Assembly: GCF_008001015.1 (NCBI RefSeq)
Contig: NZ_CP042862.1
Coordinates: forward strand, 1,674,001-1,738,000
DNA: 64,000 nt
Source of the DNA: Serinicoccus profundi
Lineage (GTDB): Bacteria; Actinomycetota; Actinomycetes; Actinomycetales; Dermatophilaceae
Reading direction: 5' to 3'
A program made the translations under genes and the position numbers. Shown piece by piece: positions 25,690 to 34,200 of this stretch. The first letter of the stretch is position 1. Each line of letters opens with the position of its first letter. The notes under the pieces were generated by a model. It was given only the letters and a program-made list of their open reading frames with translations, searched no databases and was not told the origin of the DNA.

Positions 25690-28575
25690 TCAGTCGAGGC
25701 GGTCGGCCGCGACGACGCCGCGCAGCATCGCCGCGGAGGCCCGGCGCGCCGTGGCGGCCACGTCGTCGTCGGCGGCATGCGCGATCTGACCGAGCAGGTC
25801 GACGACCTGCTTGGCCCGCCGCACGAAGTCGCCCGCCGACAGGTCGCCCGAGCGCAGCACCTCCTCGAGGCCGCGGCCGGAGGCCCACCGGTGCACCATC
25901 CAGGAGATGCCCGGGTCGAGCTCGCGGTCGCCGGTGAGGTTGTGCGCCAGCTTGCCGGCCTGCACCTCGGTCCAGATCGAGCCCATCTCGCCCAGGGCCT
26001 CGGCCACCTCCACGCTCGGGGTGGGCGGGTCGCCGGGCTCGTCACCGCGGGCCTCGTGGACCAGGGTGGAGACCACGGCCGCGAGGTCCGCCGGGGTCAG
26101 CCGCCGCCAGGTCCCGCGCCGCAGCGACTCGGCGGCGACGAGGTCGAGCTCGGTGTAGATCCGCCGCAGCCGCTGCCCCTGGTCGGTGACCTCCCGGCCG
26201 TCCTCGCTGAGGTAGCCCATGGCGCCGAGCAGGTCGCAGATCCGCTCGAAGGTCGCGGCGAGCGTGTTGGTGCGGTGGGTGACCCGGCGCTGCAGGTCGT
26301 CGGTCTCCTTGCGCAGCGTCCACCAGCGGGCCGACCACCGCGCGTGGTCCTCCCGTTCCGGGCAGCTGTGGCACGGGTGCGCGGCGAGTGCCGCCCGCAG
26401 CTCCTCGACCTGCGCCTGCGTCCCCTCAGGTATGCCGTCACCCCGGCGCCCACGGCCGCCCCGCCCGGGCACCGGCTCGCGGACGGTGGAGCGCAGGGCG
26501 GCGGCGAGGTCCTTGCGGGCCTTCGGGCTACGCTCGTTGAAGTGGGAGGGCACGCGCAGGGTGCCGATGATCTCCGGGACGTCGCGGAAGCCGGGGATGC
26601 TCAGTCGCTGGACCCGGCCGTTGGAGGTGACGACCGTGGGCTCCGGTCCGGCGGAGCGACCGCGCGCACCCTTGATGACGACCGCCATCGTGCCGTGCCG
26701 CCCCCCGTCGAGCTGGATGACCTGACCGGGCTCCAGCGACTCCAGGGCCTGCCCGATGTCGCTGCGCCGCTGGGCCTGCCGGGTGCGGGCGGCCTTCTTC
26801 TCCACCTCGGACAGCTGGTGCCGCATGCGGCCGTACTCCCGGAAGTCGCCGCGGTCGCAGACCATGGACGCGGCATACCCCTCCAGCGCCTCGGTGTTGT
26901 GCCGGATCTGGGTGGTGAGCCCCACGACCGACCGGTCCGCCTGGAACTGCGCGAAGCTGGCCTGCAGCAGCTCGTGGGCGCGGTCCCGGCCGTACTGCGC
27001 GACGAGGTTGACCGCCATGTTGGAGCTGGGCCGGAAGGAGCTGCGCAGGGGGTAGGTACGGGTCGAGGCGAGCCCGGCGACGTCCATCGGGTCCACCCCG
27101 CGCCGCCACAGGACGACGGCGTGGCCCTCGATGTCGATGCCGCGCCGCCCGGCCCGCCCGGTGAGCTGGGTGTACTCCGCCGGGGTCACCGGCGCGTGCT
27201 CCTCGCCGTTGAACTTCACGAGCTTCTCCAGCACGACGGTGCGCGCGGGCATGTTGATGCCCAGCGCCAGGGTCTCGGTCGCGAAGACCGAGCGCACCCG
27301 ACCGGCGGTGAAGAGCTCCTCGACGATCTCCCGGAAGAGCGGGAGCATGCCGGCGTGGTGCGCGGCATAGCCGCGGGAGAGACCCTCGACGAAGTCGTGG
27401 TAGCCCAGGACGCCCAGGTCGGCGGGGTCGACCTCGGCGACCCGCTCGGCCACGAGCGCGCGGATCGTCTGTCCCTGGTCCTCGGGGATGAGCCGGGTGC
27501 CGCGCCCGAGGAGCTGCTGCACGGCGGCGTCGCACCCGGCGCGGCTGAAGATGAAGGTGATCGCGGGCAGCAGCGCGTCGCGGTCGAGCCGGTCGATGAC
27601 CTGGGCCCGGCTCGCCACGCCACCGGGGAGCGACCCCCGCGAGAAGCCCGCGTCACCGCCGCCGCTCCCCCGCGCGTCGTCGTAGCGCCGGGAGTGACCA
27701 CGCGCCTGCCCCGACCGGCCCCGCCCGCGGGGCTCCCCACGGCGTCCTCGCGGTCCGCCGGGGTCGTCGCGTCGCCACCCGCTGTCGGCCCGGGCCGACC
27801 GCTCGGCCGCCGAGATCGCCTCCAGCAGCTCGGGATTGACGCGGGTGGTGCCGTCCACGCCGGGTGCGGCGCGCAGCCCGTCGGTGACGAAGAGGTCGTA
27901 GAGCCGCTGGCCGACCATCATGTGCTGCCAGAGGGGCACCGGGCGGTGCTCGGAGACGATGACCCGCAGCGACTCGGGGTTGCCCCGGCCGCGCACCTGG
28001 CGCAGCCAGTCGCCGAACTCCTCGGCATTGCTCACCGTGGCCGACAGAGAGATGACCTGCACCGCCTCGGGGAGGTGGATGATGACCTCCTCCCACACCG
28101 CGCCGCGCCACCGGTCGGCGAGGTAGTGCACCTCGTCCATGATGACGAAACCGAGGCCGCGCAGGGTCGGGGACGCGGCATACATCATGTTGCGCAGGAC
28201 CTCGGTAGTCATGACGACCACGGGGGCCTCGCCGTTGATCGAGGCGTCCCCGGTGAGTAGCCCGACGTTGGCGGCGCCGTGGCGGGCGACGAGGTCGTGG
28301 TACTTCTGGTTGGACAGCGCCTTGATCGGCGTGGTGTAGAACGCCTTGCGGCCGGTCTCGAGCGCCAGCGCCACCGCGAACTCGCCCACGACCGTCTTGC
28401 CGGCCCCGGTCGGTGCCGCGACGAGCACGCCCGCACCCTCCTGGACCGCCTCGATCGCCTCGCTCTGGAAGTCGTCGAGCTCCAGGCCGAGGGACTCGGT
28501 GAACCGCCCGGCAGGGGTGGCCTGCTTCGCGGCCCGGGCGCGCGAGGCGGCGTAGCGTTCGGCGGGGCTGGGCAT
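25690..28575 (-). CDS. Ski2/Mtr4-like DEAD/DEAH-box RNA helicase (HelY family)
   Basis: A 961-residue superfamily-2 helicase. Motifs: LVAAPTGAGKT (Walker A), FVIMDEVHYLADRWRG (DEVH), SLSATVSN (motif III), and QLTGRAGRRGID (motif VI). A long C-terminal DSHCT-like region follows. HelY-type helicases near tatA/tatC/paf genes are conserved in Actinobacteria. Probably acts in RNA turnover. TAGCCT six bases upstream of the ATG. Confidence 0.92.
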   Translation of the reverse strand: MPSPAERYAASRARAAKQATPAGRFTESLGLELDDFQSEAIEAVQEGAGVLVAAPTGAGKTVVGEFAVALALETGRKAFYTTPIKALSNQKYHDLVARHGAANVGLLTGDASINGEAPVVVMTTEVLRNMMYAASPTLRGLGFVIMDEVHYLADRWRGAVWEEVIIHLPEAVQVISLSATVSNAEEFGDWLRQVRGRGNPESLRVIVSEHRPVPLWQHMMVGQRLYDLFVTDGLRAAPGVDGTTRVNPELLEAISAAERSARADSGWRRDDPGGPRGRRGEPRGRGRSGQARGHSRRYDDARGSGGGDAGFSRGSLPGGVASRAQVIDRLDRDALLPAITFIFSRAGCDAAVQQLLGRGTRLIPEDQGQTIRALVAERVAEVDPADLGVLGYHDFVEGLSRGYAAHHAGMLPLFREIVEELFTAGRVRSVFATETLALGINMPARTVVLEKLVKFNGEEHAPVTPAEYTQLTGRAGRRGIDIEGHAVVLWRRGVDPMDVAGLASTRTYPLRSSFRPSSNMAVNLVAQYGRDRAHELLQASFAQFQADRSVVGLTTQIRHNTEALEGYAASMVCDRGDFREYGRMRHQLSEVEKKAARTRQAQRRSDIGQALESLEPGQVIQLDGGRHGTMAVVIKGARGRSAGPEPTVVTSNGRVQRLSIPGFRDVPEIIGTLRVPSHFNERSPKARKDLAAALRSTVREPVPGRGGRGRRGDGIPEGTQAQVEELRAALAAHPCHSCPEREDHARWSARWWTLRKETDDLQRRVTHRTNTLAATFERICDLLGAMGYLSEDGREVTDQGQRLRRIYTELDLVAAESLRRGTWRRLTPADLAAVVSTLVHEARGDEPGDPPTPSVEVAEALGEMGSIWTEVQAGKLAHNLTGDRELDPGISWMVHRWASGRGLEEVLRSGDLSAGDFVRRAKQVVDLLGQIAHAADDDVAATARRASAAMLRGVVAADRLD

Positions 28576-28589
28576 GCCTCCAGGCTACG

Positions 28590-29477
28590 TCAGCGGGGCA
28601 CGACCACCTGCAGGCTCGCGGGGTCCACCCGCACGGTCAGCGGCAGCGGACCGAGCGCCTCGCCGTCGCCGTGGGCGACGACATCCGGTGGTCCCTCCAC
28701 GCGCACCTCGCGGGCGCGCAGGATCTCGACCGCCGGATGTCCGGTATGCCGCCCCGCCCGGACGGCGCGCAGCAGCCCCAGGGCCTGGGCCGGCGTCACG
28801 GGGTGGATGAGGACGACGTCGAGCTCGCCGTCGGCAGGGTCGGCAGCAGGGGCGATGGGGAGCCCGCCGCCGATGGAGGGCATGGAGGCCGCGACGACGA
28901 CCAGGGCGTCCAGCTCGCGGCTGCGCCCGTCGAGCGTGAGCCGGTAGTGCAGGGGCGGCTGACGGCGCAGGAGGGCGATCTCGACGAGGGCGGACACGGT
29001 GTAGGACGCCGCGCCCAGCCGCCTCGGCAGCCGGTTGGCCCGGGCGTTGATCCGGGCGTCGAGCGCGCCGCAGACCGAGCCCAGGACGTGCCGGCCCAGC
29101 TCGGGCAGGAGCAGCGTGTCGACCGTGCGGGTGTGGCCCGCGAGGAGGACGTCGACGCAGGCTGCGGGCCCGCTCGGCAGGCCCAGGCTGCGGGCGTTGT
29201 CGTTGCCGGTGCCCGCCGGGAGGATGCCCAGGGCCGTGGGGGTGCCGGCGCAGACGTCCGCGCCGAGGCTGACGAGCCCGTCGCCACCGGCGACCGCCAG
29301 CACCTCGACGCCGTCGGCCACCAGGGCGGTGCACGCGGCGCGGGCCTCCTCCAGGGTCCCCGCGCTCACCTGCACCACGTCGTGCCCGGCGTCACGCAGC
29401 GTGGCAGTCGCCCGCTCCCCCACCCCTGCCGCGCCGCCACGGCCGGAACGCCGACCGTGCACGAGCGCATACCTCAT
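28590..29477 (-). CDS. Diacylglycerol kinase-family protein
   Basis: A 296-residue DAGK-catalytic-domain protein. Visible are the glycine-rich AVAGGDGLVSLGADV loop and the GILPAGTGNDNARSLGLP motif typical of lipid kinases of the DagK/YegS class. The conserved C-terminal GELDVVLIHPV block is present. It would phosphorylate a lipid hydroxyl with ATP. ATG overlaps the tatC stop (ATGA). Confidence 0.9.
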   Translation of the reverse strand: MRYALVHGRRSGRGGAAGVGERATATLRDAGHDVVQVSAGTLEEARAACTALVADGVEVLAVAGGDGLVSLGADVCAGTPTALGILPAGTGNDNARSLGLPSGPAACVDVLLAGHTRTVDTLLLPELGRHVLGSVCGALDARINARANRLPRRLGAASYTVSALVEIALLRRQPPLHYRLTLDGRSRELDALVVVAASMPSIGGGLPIAPAADPADGELDVVLIHPVTPAQALGLLRAVRAGRHTGHPAVEILRAREVRVEGPPDVVAHGDGEALGPLPLTVRVDPASLQVVVPR

Positions 29478-30298
29478 GTCAGCGGGGTCGCCTCGTCCGG
29501 GGACAGCCCGGCATACCGGCCGGGGTTCTTCTTGGCGCGGCGTCGGTCGAGGACGAAGGCGAAGGCGACCGCGCACCAGTAGAGCGCGAAGACCGGCGCT
29601 GCCATGAGCAGCATGCTCACCGCGTTGGGGTCGGGGGTCATGAACGCCGAGAAGACGAGGATGCCGAAGAGCGTGACCCGCCAGCCCTTGAGCATGAGCG
29701 GGGCGGGCAGGATGCCGATCTGGTTGAGCGCGATGAGGACGACCGGCAGGAGGAAGGCGAGGCCGAAGGCCAGGCAGAAGTAGAGGACGAGGGTGAGGTA
29801 GGCGCTGGCGTTCTGGATGTTGCTGAAGCCGTCGGGGGCGAACTCCAGGAGGATGGCGTAGAGGCGGGGGAAGGTGAACCCGGCCAGGCTGGCGCCGGCG
29901 AAGAAGAGTGGGATCGAGACGCAGAAGTAGGACAGCGCGATCCGCCGCTCCGGCCGCGTCAGGCCGGGCAGCAGGAACGCCCAGACCTGCCACAGCCAGA
30001 CCGGGCTGGCCAGCGCGATCCCCACGAAGAACGCCACCTTGACCTGCATCCCGAAGGCGTCGGTCACGCCGGCGAAGTTGAGGCTGACGATGCGGTCGCC
30101 CTCGCTGTCGCGCACCGCCTCCACGGGGGCGGAGATGAAGTCGATGACCGGCTCGTAGAAGATCCACCCGACCACGGCGCCCGCGAGCACGGCGATCACG
30201 CTGATCGTCAGCCGGTTGCGCAGCTCACGGAAGTGCTCCCCGAGGGACATCCTCCCCTCGGGGTCCTTGGCGCGGCGGGCGCGGGTGGGCCGGGTCAC
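29474..30298 (-). CDS. tatC: Twin-arginine translocase subunit TatC
   Basis: A 274-residue, six-helix Tat receptor subunit. Seen: MSLGEHFRELRNRLTIS near the N-terminus with the conserved HxxELRxR, FGMQVKVAFF, and the WQVWAFLLPGLTRPERR loop. It recognises twin-arginine signal peptides and transports folded proteins. GTG start at 30298; an internal ATG (MSLGEHF) is an alternative. Organised with tatA. Confidence 0.96.
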   Translation of the reverse strand: MTRPTRARRAKDPEGRMSLGEHFRELRNRLTISVIAVLAGAVVGWIFYEPVIDFISAPVEAVRDSEGDRIVSLNFAGVTDAFGMQVKVAFFVGIALASPVWLWQVWAFLLPGLTRPERRIALSYFCVSIPLFFAGASLAGFTFPRLYAILLEFAPDGFSNIQNASAYLTLVLYFCLAFGLAFLLPVVLIALNQIGILPAPLMLKGWRVTLFGILVFSAFMTPDPNAVSMLLMAAPVFALYWCAVAFAFVLDRRRAKKNPGRYAGLSPDEATPLT

Positions 30299-30338
30299 CG
30301 GTGGGTATGCCGCGTCGGACGTCGTCGTGGAAGTCGGC

Positions 30339-30653
30339 TCAGACGCCGGTGCCGGGGGTGCCCGAGGTGCCGGTCGTGCCCGTGGAGCCGTCGCCCTCGC
30401 GCCGCTTCATGGCGTCGTACTCGGCGCGGGCGGTGTCGCCGTCGGCACTCGCGCGGCGGTCGTCGAGGGCGGGACGCTCGGCGTCCTTCTCGGTCTTGCG
30501 GGCCTCACCCTCGTCCTTCATCTGGTCGACCTCGGACTTGAACACCCGCATCGACTCCCCCATGGAGCGGGCCATGTTGGGCAGGTTCTTCCACCCGAAG
30601 AGGACGACGAAGGCGACGATGAGGATGACGACGTGCCAGGCCTGGAGTCGCAT
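30339..30653 (-). CDS. tatA: Sec-independent translocase protein TatA
   Basis: A 104-residue protein: one N-terminal helix (about 5-20, [18 protein letters not shown]) with the FGxxxLP hinge, an amphipathic helix with [18 protein letters not shown], and an acidic, glycine-threonine tail. Start at 30653 gives the expected short N-terminus; the ATG at 30665 adds four residues. A TAGACT box at 30717-30722, overlapping the pafC stop, may be its promoter. Confidence 0.94.
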   Translation of the reverse strand: MRLQAWHVVILIVAFVVLFGWKNLPNMARSMGESMRVFKSEVDQMKDEGEARKTEKDAERPALDDRRASADGDTARAEYDAMKRREGDGSTGTTGTSGTPGTGV

Positions 30654-30719
30654 AGAGGTGCACACTCGCTCTCGGTCGGGGTGTCACCGCTGCTGCGGCG
30701 CACCGGGTGCGTGGTCAGT

Positions 30720-31700
30720 CTAACGGGCCGGTGGTGACGAGGGGTTCCCGGCGAGGGCCTCGCGCGCCCCCTCACGCACGGCGGCGACGAGGGAAGCGGG
30801 CTCGACGACACGCACTCCCCCGCCCTCGCGCAGCACCAGCCGCAGGAGCCATCGCGGGTCCGCGACGCGCAGCACCATCCGCACCGAGCCGTCCTCCCGC
30901 GGGGTGACCTCCTCGGCCGGGATCTGCTCGGCCACCCAGGCCGAGCCGGGGTCGAGGTCGAGGGTGACGGACTGGTCCTGCGGGTCGGGGCGGTAGACGC
31001 CGGTGCCGACCGGGCGATCAGGCAGGTCCTCCGGCGGGGTGGCCGGCTGCTCGAGGACGTCGGCGGCCTCGATCCGGTCGAGCCGGAAGAGGCGCAGCCC
31101 CTGCGCTCGGTGGCACCAGCCCTCGAGGTACCACCGGCCGTCGACCGAGAGCACCCGCAGCGGGTCGACGTCGCGCTCGGTCGTCTCGTCACGGCTGGCC
31201 GAGGTGTAGCGCAGGTGGAGGCGACGGCGCTCGGTCAGGCTCCGGCGGACGCTGGCCGCGACCGCGTCGTCGGCGGGCTGCTCGAGGTCGACCCGCACCG
31301 CGGCGGCGGCGGCAGCGGTCTCCCCCGCGGCTCCCTCCAGCTTGCCCAGGGCCCGGTCGATGGCGTCGCGCTCGGCCAGGCCCGGCGTGTCGGCCAGGGC
31401 CCGCAGCGCCACGATGAGCGCGAGCGCCTCGTCACGCCCCAGGCGCAGCGGCCGGGCGATGGTGTCGGCGTTGCCGACGAAGACGCGCCCACCCTCCCAG
31501 GAGGCCTCGATGAGGTCGTCGGGGTAGTGGCCCGGTAGGCCGCAGAGGAAGAGGACCTGCAGGTCGTCCACGACCTGCGTCTCGCTCACACCGAGCTCGG
31601 CGGCGGCCGTCGCCAGGTCGATGCCCTGCCGGTGCAGCAGCCAGGGCACCATCGTCAGCATCCGGGACACGCGGGAGGTCGCGCTCTCGTAGGTCGGCAT
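30720..31700 (-). CDS. pafC: WYL-domain regulator PafC
   Basis: A 326-residue WYL-domain transcription regulator. The N-terminal winged-helix (LTMVPWLLHRQGIDLATAAAELGVS...) and the WYL domain with RWYLEGWCHR are clear. In mycobacteria PafB and PafC together activate the LexA-independent DNA-damage response. The start ATG overlaps the pafB stop (ATGA). Adjacent to tatA and helicase in the standard actinobacterial order. Confidence 0.92.
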   Translation of the reverse strand: MPTYESATSRVSRMLTMVPWLLHRQGIDLATAAAELGVSETQVVDDLQVLFLCGLPGHYPDDLIEASWEGGRVFVGNADTIARPLRLGRDEALALIVALRALADTPGLAERDAIDRALGKLEGAAGETAAAAAAVRVDLEQPADDAVAASVRRSLTERRRLHLRYTSASRDETTERDVDPLRVLSVDGRWYLEGWCHRAQGLRLFRLDRIEAADVLEQPATPPEDLPDRPVGTGVYRPDPQDQSVTLDLDPGSAWVAEQIPAEEVTPREDGSVRMVLRVADPRWLLRLVLREGGGVRVVEPASLVAAVREGAREALAGNPSSPPAR

Positions 31701-32716
31701 CAGCCCTGTCCTCCTCCGTGCGCGGCCAGCACGGCGCCCAGCCGTTCGGCCACCTGGGTGGCGAGCTCCGGCGGCTCCTCGACCCGCACGTCCGGCCCGG
31801 CGGCGCAGATCTCGCGGGCCAGCGGCGGCAGCGAGGCGACGTCGAGCTCCACCCGCGACCACCCCTCGGGGAGGTCGGTGGTGCCGGCGACCGGCCGCCC
31901 CCGACGACGCAGCGAGGCGGCGGCCCCGTCGCGCACCTGCAGTCTGGCGGTCACCGTGCGCTCGCCGTCCTCCCCGGCGCTGCGCCGGATCATGGCGAGC
32001 GCGTCGAGGTCGTCGGGCACGGCATACTCCCCCGGCCTGCCGGACCGCGTCGGGGTGCCCACGACGCGGTCCAGACGGAAGACCCGTGGTGCGTCGCGGT
32101 CGAGGTCGTGGGCGGTGAGGTACCACCGGCCGTGCCAGCTGGTCAGCCCCCACGGCTGGACCCGGCGGCGCGCGAGGTCGCCCGTGCCACCGCGGTAGTC
32201 GAAGGTGATCGGGCACCGCTCGAGCACGGCGTCGCGCACCGGCTCGAAGGCGGGGTCCGGCGTGTGCAGCAGCGGCTCGATCCCCGCGACCGAGGACTCG
32301 TCGCGGACCACCCCGGCGGCGTCGAGCTTGCGCAGCGCCATCGCCGCGGGGCCGGCGAGACTCGCCTGGCTCCACGCGCGGGCCGCGAGCCCGAGGACCG
32401 CGAGCTCGTCCGGGGCGAAGTCGATCTCGGGCAGGGCGTACTCCCGCTGGTCGATGCGGTAGCCCGGCTCGTCGTCGAAGAAGGCGTCGATCGGCTCGGT
32501 GCGCAGCGGGATCCCCAGCGCGCGCAGCTCGTCCTTGTCGCGCTCGAACATCCGCTCGAAGGCCTCCGGGCTGCTCCGCGCGTAGTCCGGCACCGCCTGG
32601 CGCAGCTTGGCGCGGGACAGCGGCTGACGGGTGTGCAGCAGGGCGATGACGAGGTTGAGCAGCCGCTCGGTCTTCGCCGCGGCCGGGCTCGGGGCGGTGC
32701 TCGTGCTCTTCGCCAT
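31700..32716 (-). CDS. pafB: WYL-domain regulator PafB
   Basis: A 338-residue WYL-domain regulator, partner of PafC. It has an N-terminal helical/wHTH region (TERLLNLVIALLHTRQPLSRAKLRQ), the WYL domain with HGRWYLTAHDLDRD, and a WCX tail. The name reflects its location by pafA; it is not required for pupylation. TAGCCT seven bases before the ATG (32724-32729) indicates leaderless transcription. Divergent from the DUF3866 gene. Confidence 0.92.
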   Translation of the reverse strand: MAKSTSTAPSPAAAKTERLLNLVIALLHTRQPLSRAKLRQAVPDYARSSPEAFERMFERDKDELRALGIPLRTEPIDAFFDDEPGYRIDQREYALPEIDFAPDELAVLGLAARAWSQASLAGPAAMALRKLDAAGVVRDESSVAGIEPLLHTPDPAFEPVRDAVLERCPITFDYRGGTGDLARRRVQPWGLTSWHGRWYLTAHDLDRDAPRVFRLDRVVGTPTRSGRPGEYAVPDDLDALAMIRRSAGEDGERTVTARLQVRDGAAASLRRRGRPVAGTTDLPEGWSRVELDVASLPPLAREICAAGPDVRVEEPPELATQVAERLGAVLAAHGGGQG

Positions 32717-32759
32717 GCCTCGCAGGCTACCGTCCGGGCGCCCCGGATCCGGTGATCTA

Positions 32760-32773
32760 TAGGCTGACCTGTC
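32760..32773 (+). promoter_or_regulatory. Leaderless promoter -10 of the DUF3866 gene
   Basis: TAGGCT at 32760-32765, eight bases before the GTG at 32774. It is 30 bases from the divergent pafB -10. Confidence 0.55.
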
Positions 32774-34036
32774 GTGATCACGTGGCGCGAGGGCGAGGTG
32801 CGCGACCTGCTCCCCGGCTGGACCGGGGTGCAGGTGCTCCGGGTCGACGTCGGGGGCGATCCGGTCCTGGCCCTGGCCTACCCGGACGTCGTCGGCACCG
32901 CTGCCGTGGGTGATCGGGTGCTGCTCAACGTCACCGCGCTGGAGCGGGGGCTCGGCACCGGTGGGTCTGCCCTCGTCGTCGCCATCCCCGACCGCGCGGC
33001 GGCCTGGCCGGGGGCAGCTGAGGGGGACTCGAACGGTGGGGACGTGACCGGTGGGGACGCGACCGAGGGGTGCGCCCGGCCACCGGGGCACCTGGTCAAG
33101 GCGCGCTACACCCCGCTGCAGCCGATGGTGCTGGGCGTCGACGACCCCGAGGGTGAGCACCACGCGGCGCTGCAGGAGGCCGACGACCTGGAGGGTATGC
33201 CGGTGCTCGCCACCGACCTGCACTCCGCTCTGCCCGCCGTGCTGGCCGGGATCCGCGCCGGGCACCCGGACGCGCGGGTGGCCTACGTCATGACGGACGG
33301 CGCGGCCCTGCCACTGGCCTGGTCGAGGACGGTCGCCGGGCTGCGTGACGCGGGCTGGCTGGCGAGCACGATCACCGCCGGGCAGACCTTCGGCGGCGAC
33401 CTGGAGGCCGTCACGGTGCACACCGCGCTGCTGGCCGCTCGCCACGTCGTGGGCGCCGACGTGGCGGTGGTGATCCAGGGCCCGGGCAACCTCGGGACCG
33501 ACACGCGGTGGGGGTTCTCCGGCGTGGCCGCGGGCGAGGCGCTCAACGCGGCCAGCGTGCTCGGGGGTCGACCGGTCGCCGGGGTACGGGTGTCGCAGGC
33601 CGACGCGCGGGCACGGCACCGCGGCCTGTCACACCACAGCGCGACCGCCTTCGGGCGGGTCCTCACCCGGGCGGCGGACCTCCCCGTGCCGTCGACCGTG
33701 GGGATTGCGGAGGGGTTCACTGCGGTGGGCGCGCCGACCGACTCCGCGATGACCTCTCGCGCACCCTCCACTCCTCCGCACCCCCCGCAGACCGCGTCCC
33801 TGTGGGACGGGACGTCACTCCTCGCCTGCCTGGAGCAGGTGCAGGAGCAGGCGCGTGAGCTCGTCGCACGTGCGCCGCACCTGACGCTCGTGGAGGTCGC
33901 GACCGAGGGTCTTCCGGAGGCGCTGGAGGACGTGCCGGTCCGCCTGACGACGATGGGCCGCGGTCTCGAGGACGACCCTGCCGCCTTCCTGGCCGCGGCC
34001 GCAGCAGGCCGTCACGCCGCGCGCCTCCTTTCCTGA
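32774..34036 (+). CDS. DUF3866 family protein
   Basis: A 420-residue actinobacterial protein of unknown function. It has no signal peptide; a conserved KARYTPLQPMVLGVDDPEGEHH block and Gly/Ala-rich Rossmann-like central stretches are visible. DUF3866 genes are usually found beside pafB, as here. A low-complexity GD-rich stretch (GGDVTGGDATEG) is probably a linker. Confidence 0.85.
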   Translation: MITWREGEVRDLLPGWTGVQVLRVDVGGDPVLALAYPDVVGTAAVGDRVLLNVTALERGLGTGGSALVVAIPDRAAAWPGAAEGDSNGGDVTGGDATEGCARPPGHLVKARYTPLQPMVLGVDDPEGEHHAALQEADDLEGMPVLATDLHSALPAVLAGIRAGHPDARVAYVMTDGAALPLAWSRTVAGLRDAGWLASTITAGQTFGGDLEAVTVHTALLAARHVVGADVAVVIQGPGNLGTDTRWGFSGVAAGEALNAASVLGGRPVAGVRVSQADARARHRGLSHHSATAFGRVLTRAADLPVPSTVGIAEGFTAVGAPTDSAMTSRAPSTPPHPPQTASLWDGTSLLACLEQVQEQARELVARAPHLTLVEVATEGLPEALEDVPVRLTTMGRGLEDDPAAFLAAAAAGRHAARLLS

Positions 34037-34115
34037 CCTAGGGCACTCCACGCGGCTTCAGGCGGCTCGCGTCTCGCGACACTCCGGCGTGGGAGCGAGG
34101 TCTGTCAGAGGCACC

Positions 34116-34131
34116 TCATACACTTGTTCGA
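34116..34131 (+). promoter_or_regulatory. Candidate LexA (SOS) box
   Basis: TCATACACTTGTTCGA matches the actinobacterial LexA box TCGAACnnnnGTTCGA at all but two defined positions. It overlaps a possible -10 (TACACT) upstream of the DUF222/HNH gene. Confidence 0.45.
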
Positions 34132-34200
34132 AAGCAGGGGGATGCAGGTCGCACAGGAGGTGCGACCGCGGGTGTGACCGCAGGGAAGGGGGTGGCGATC

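Noticed and set aside
32205-32755. Long plus-strand ORFs opposite pafB and pafC
   Set aside because: Arginine/proline-rich shadow frames typical of high-GC DNA; the minus-strand genes are clearly the real ones.
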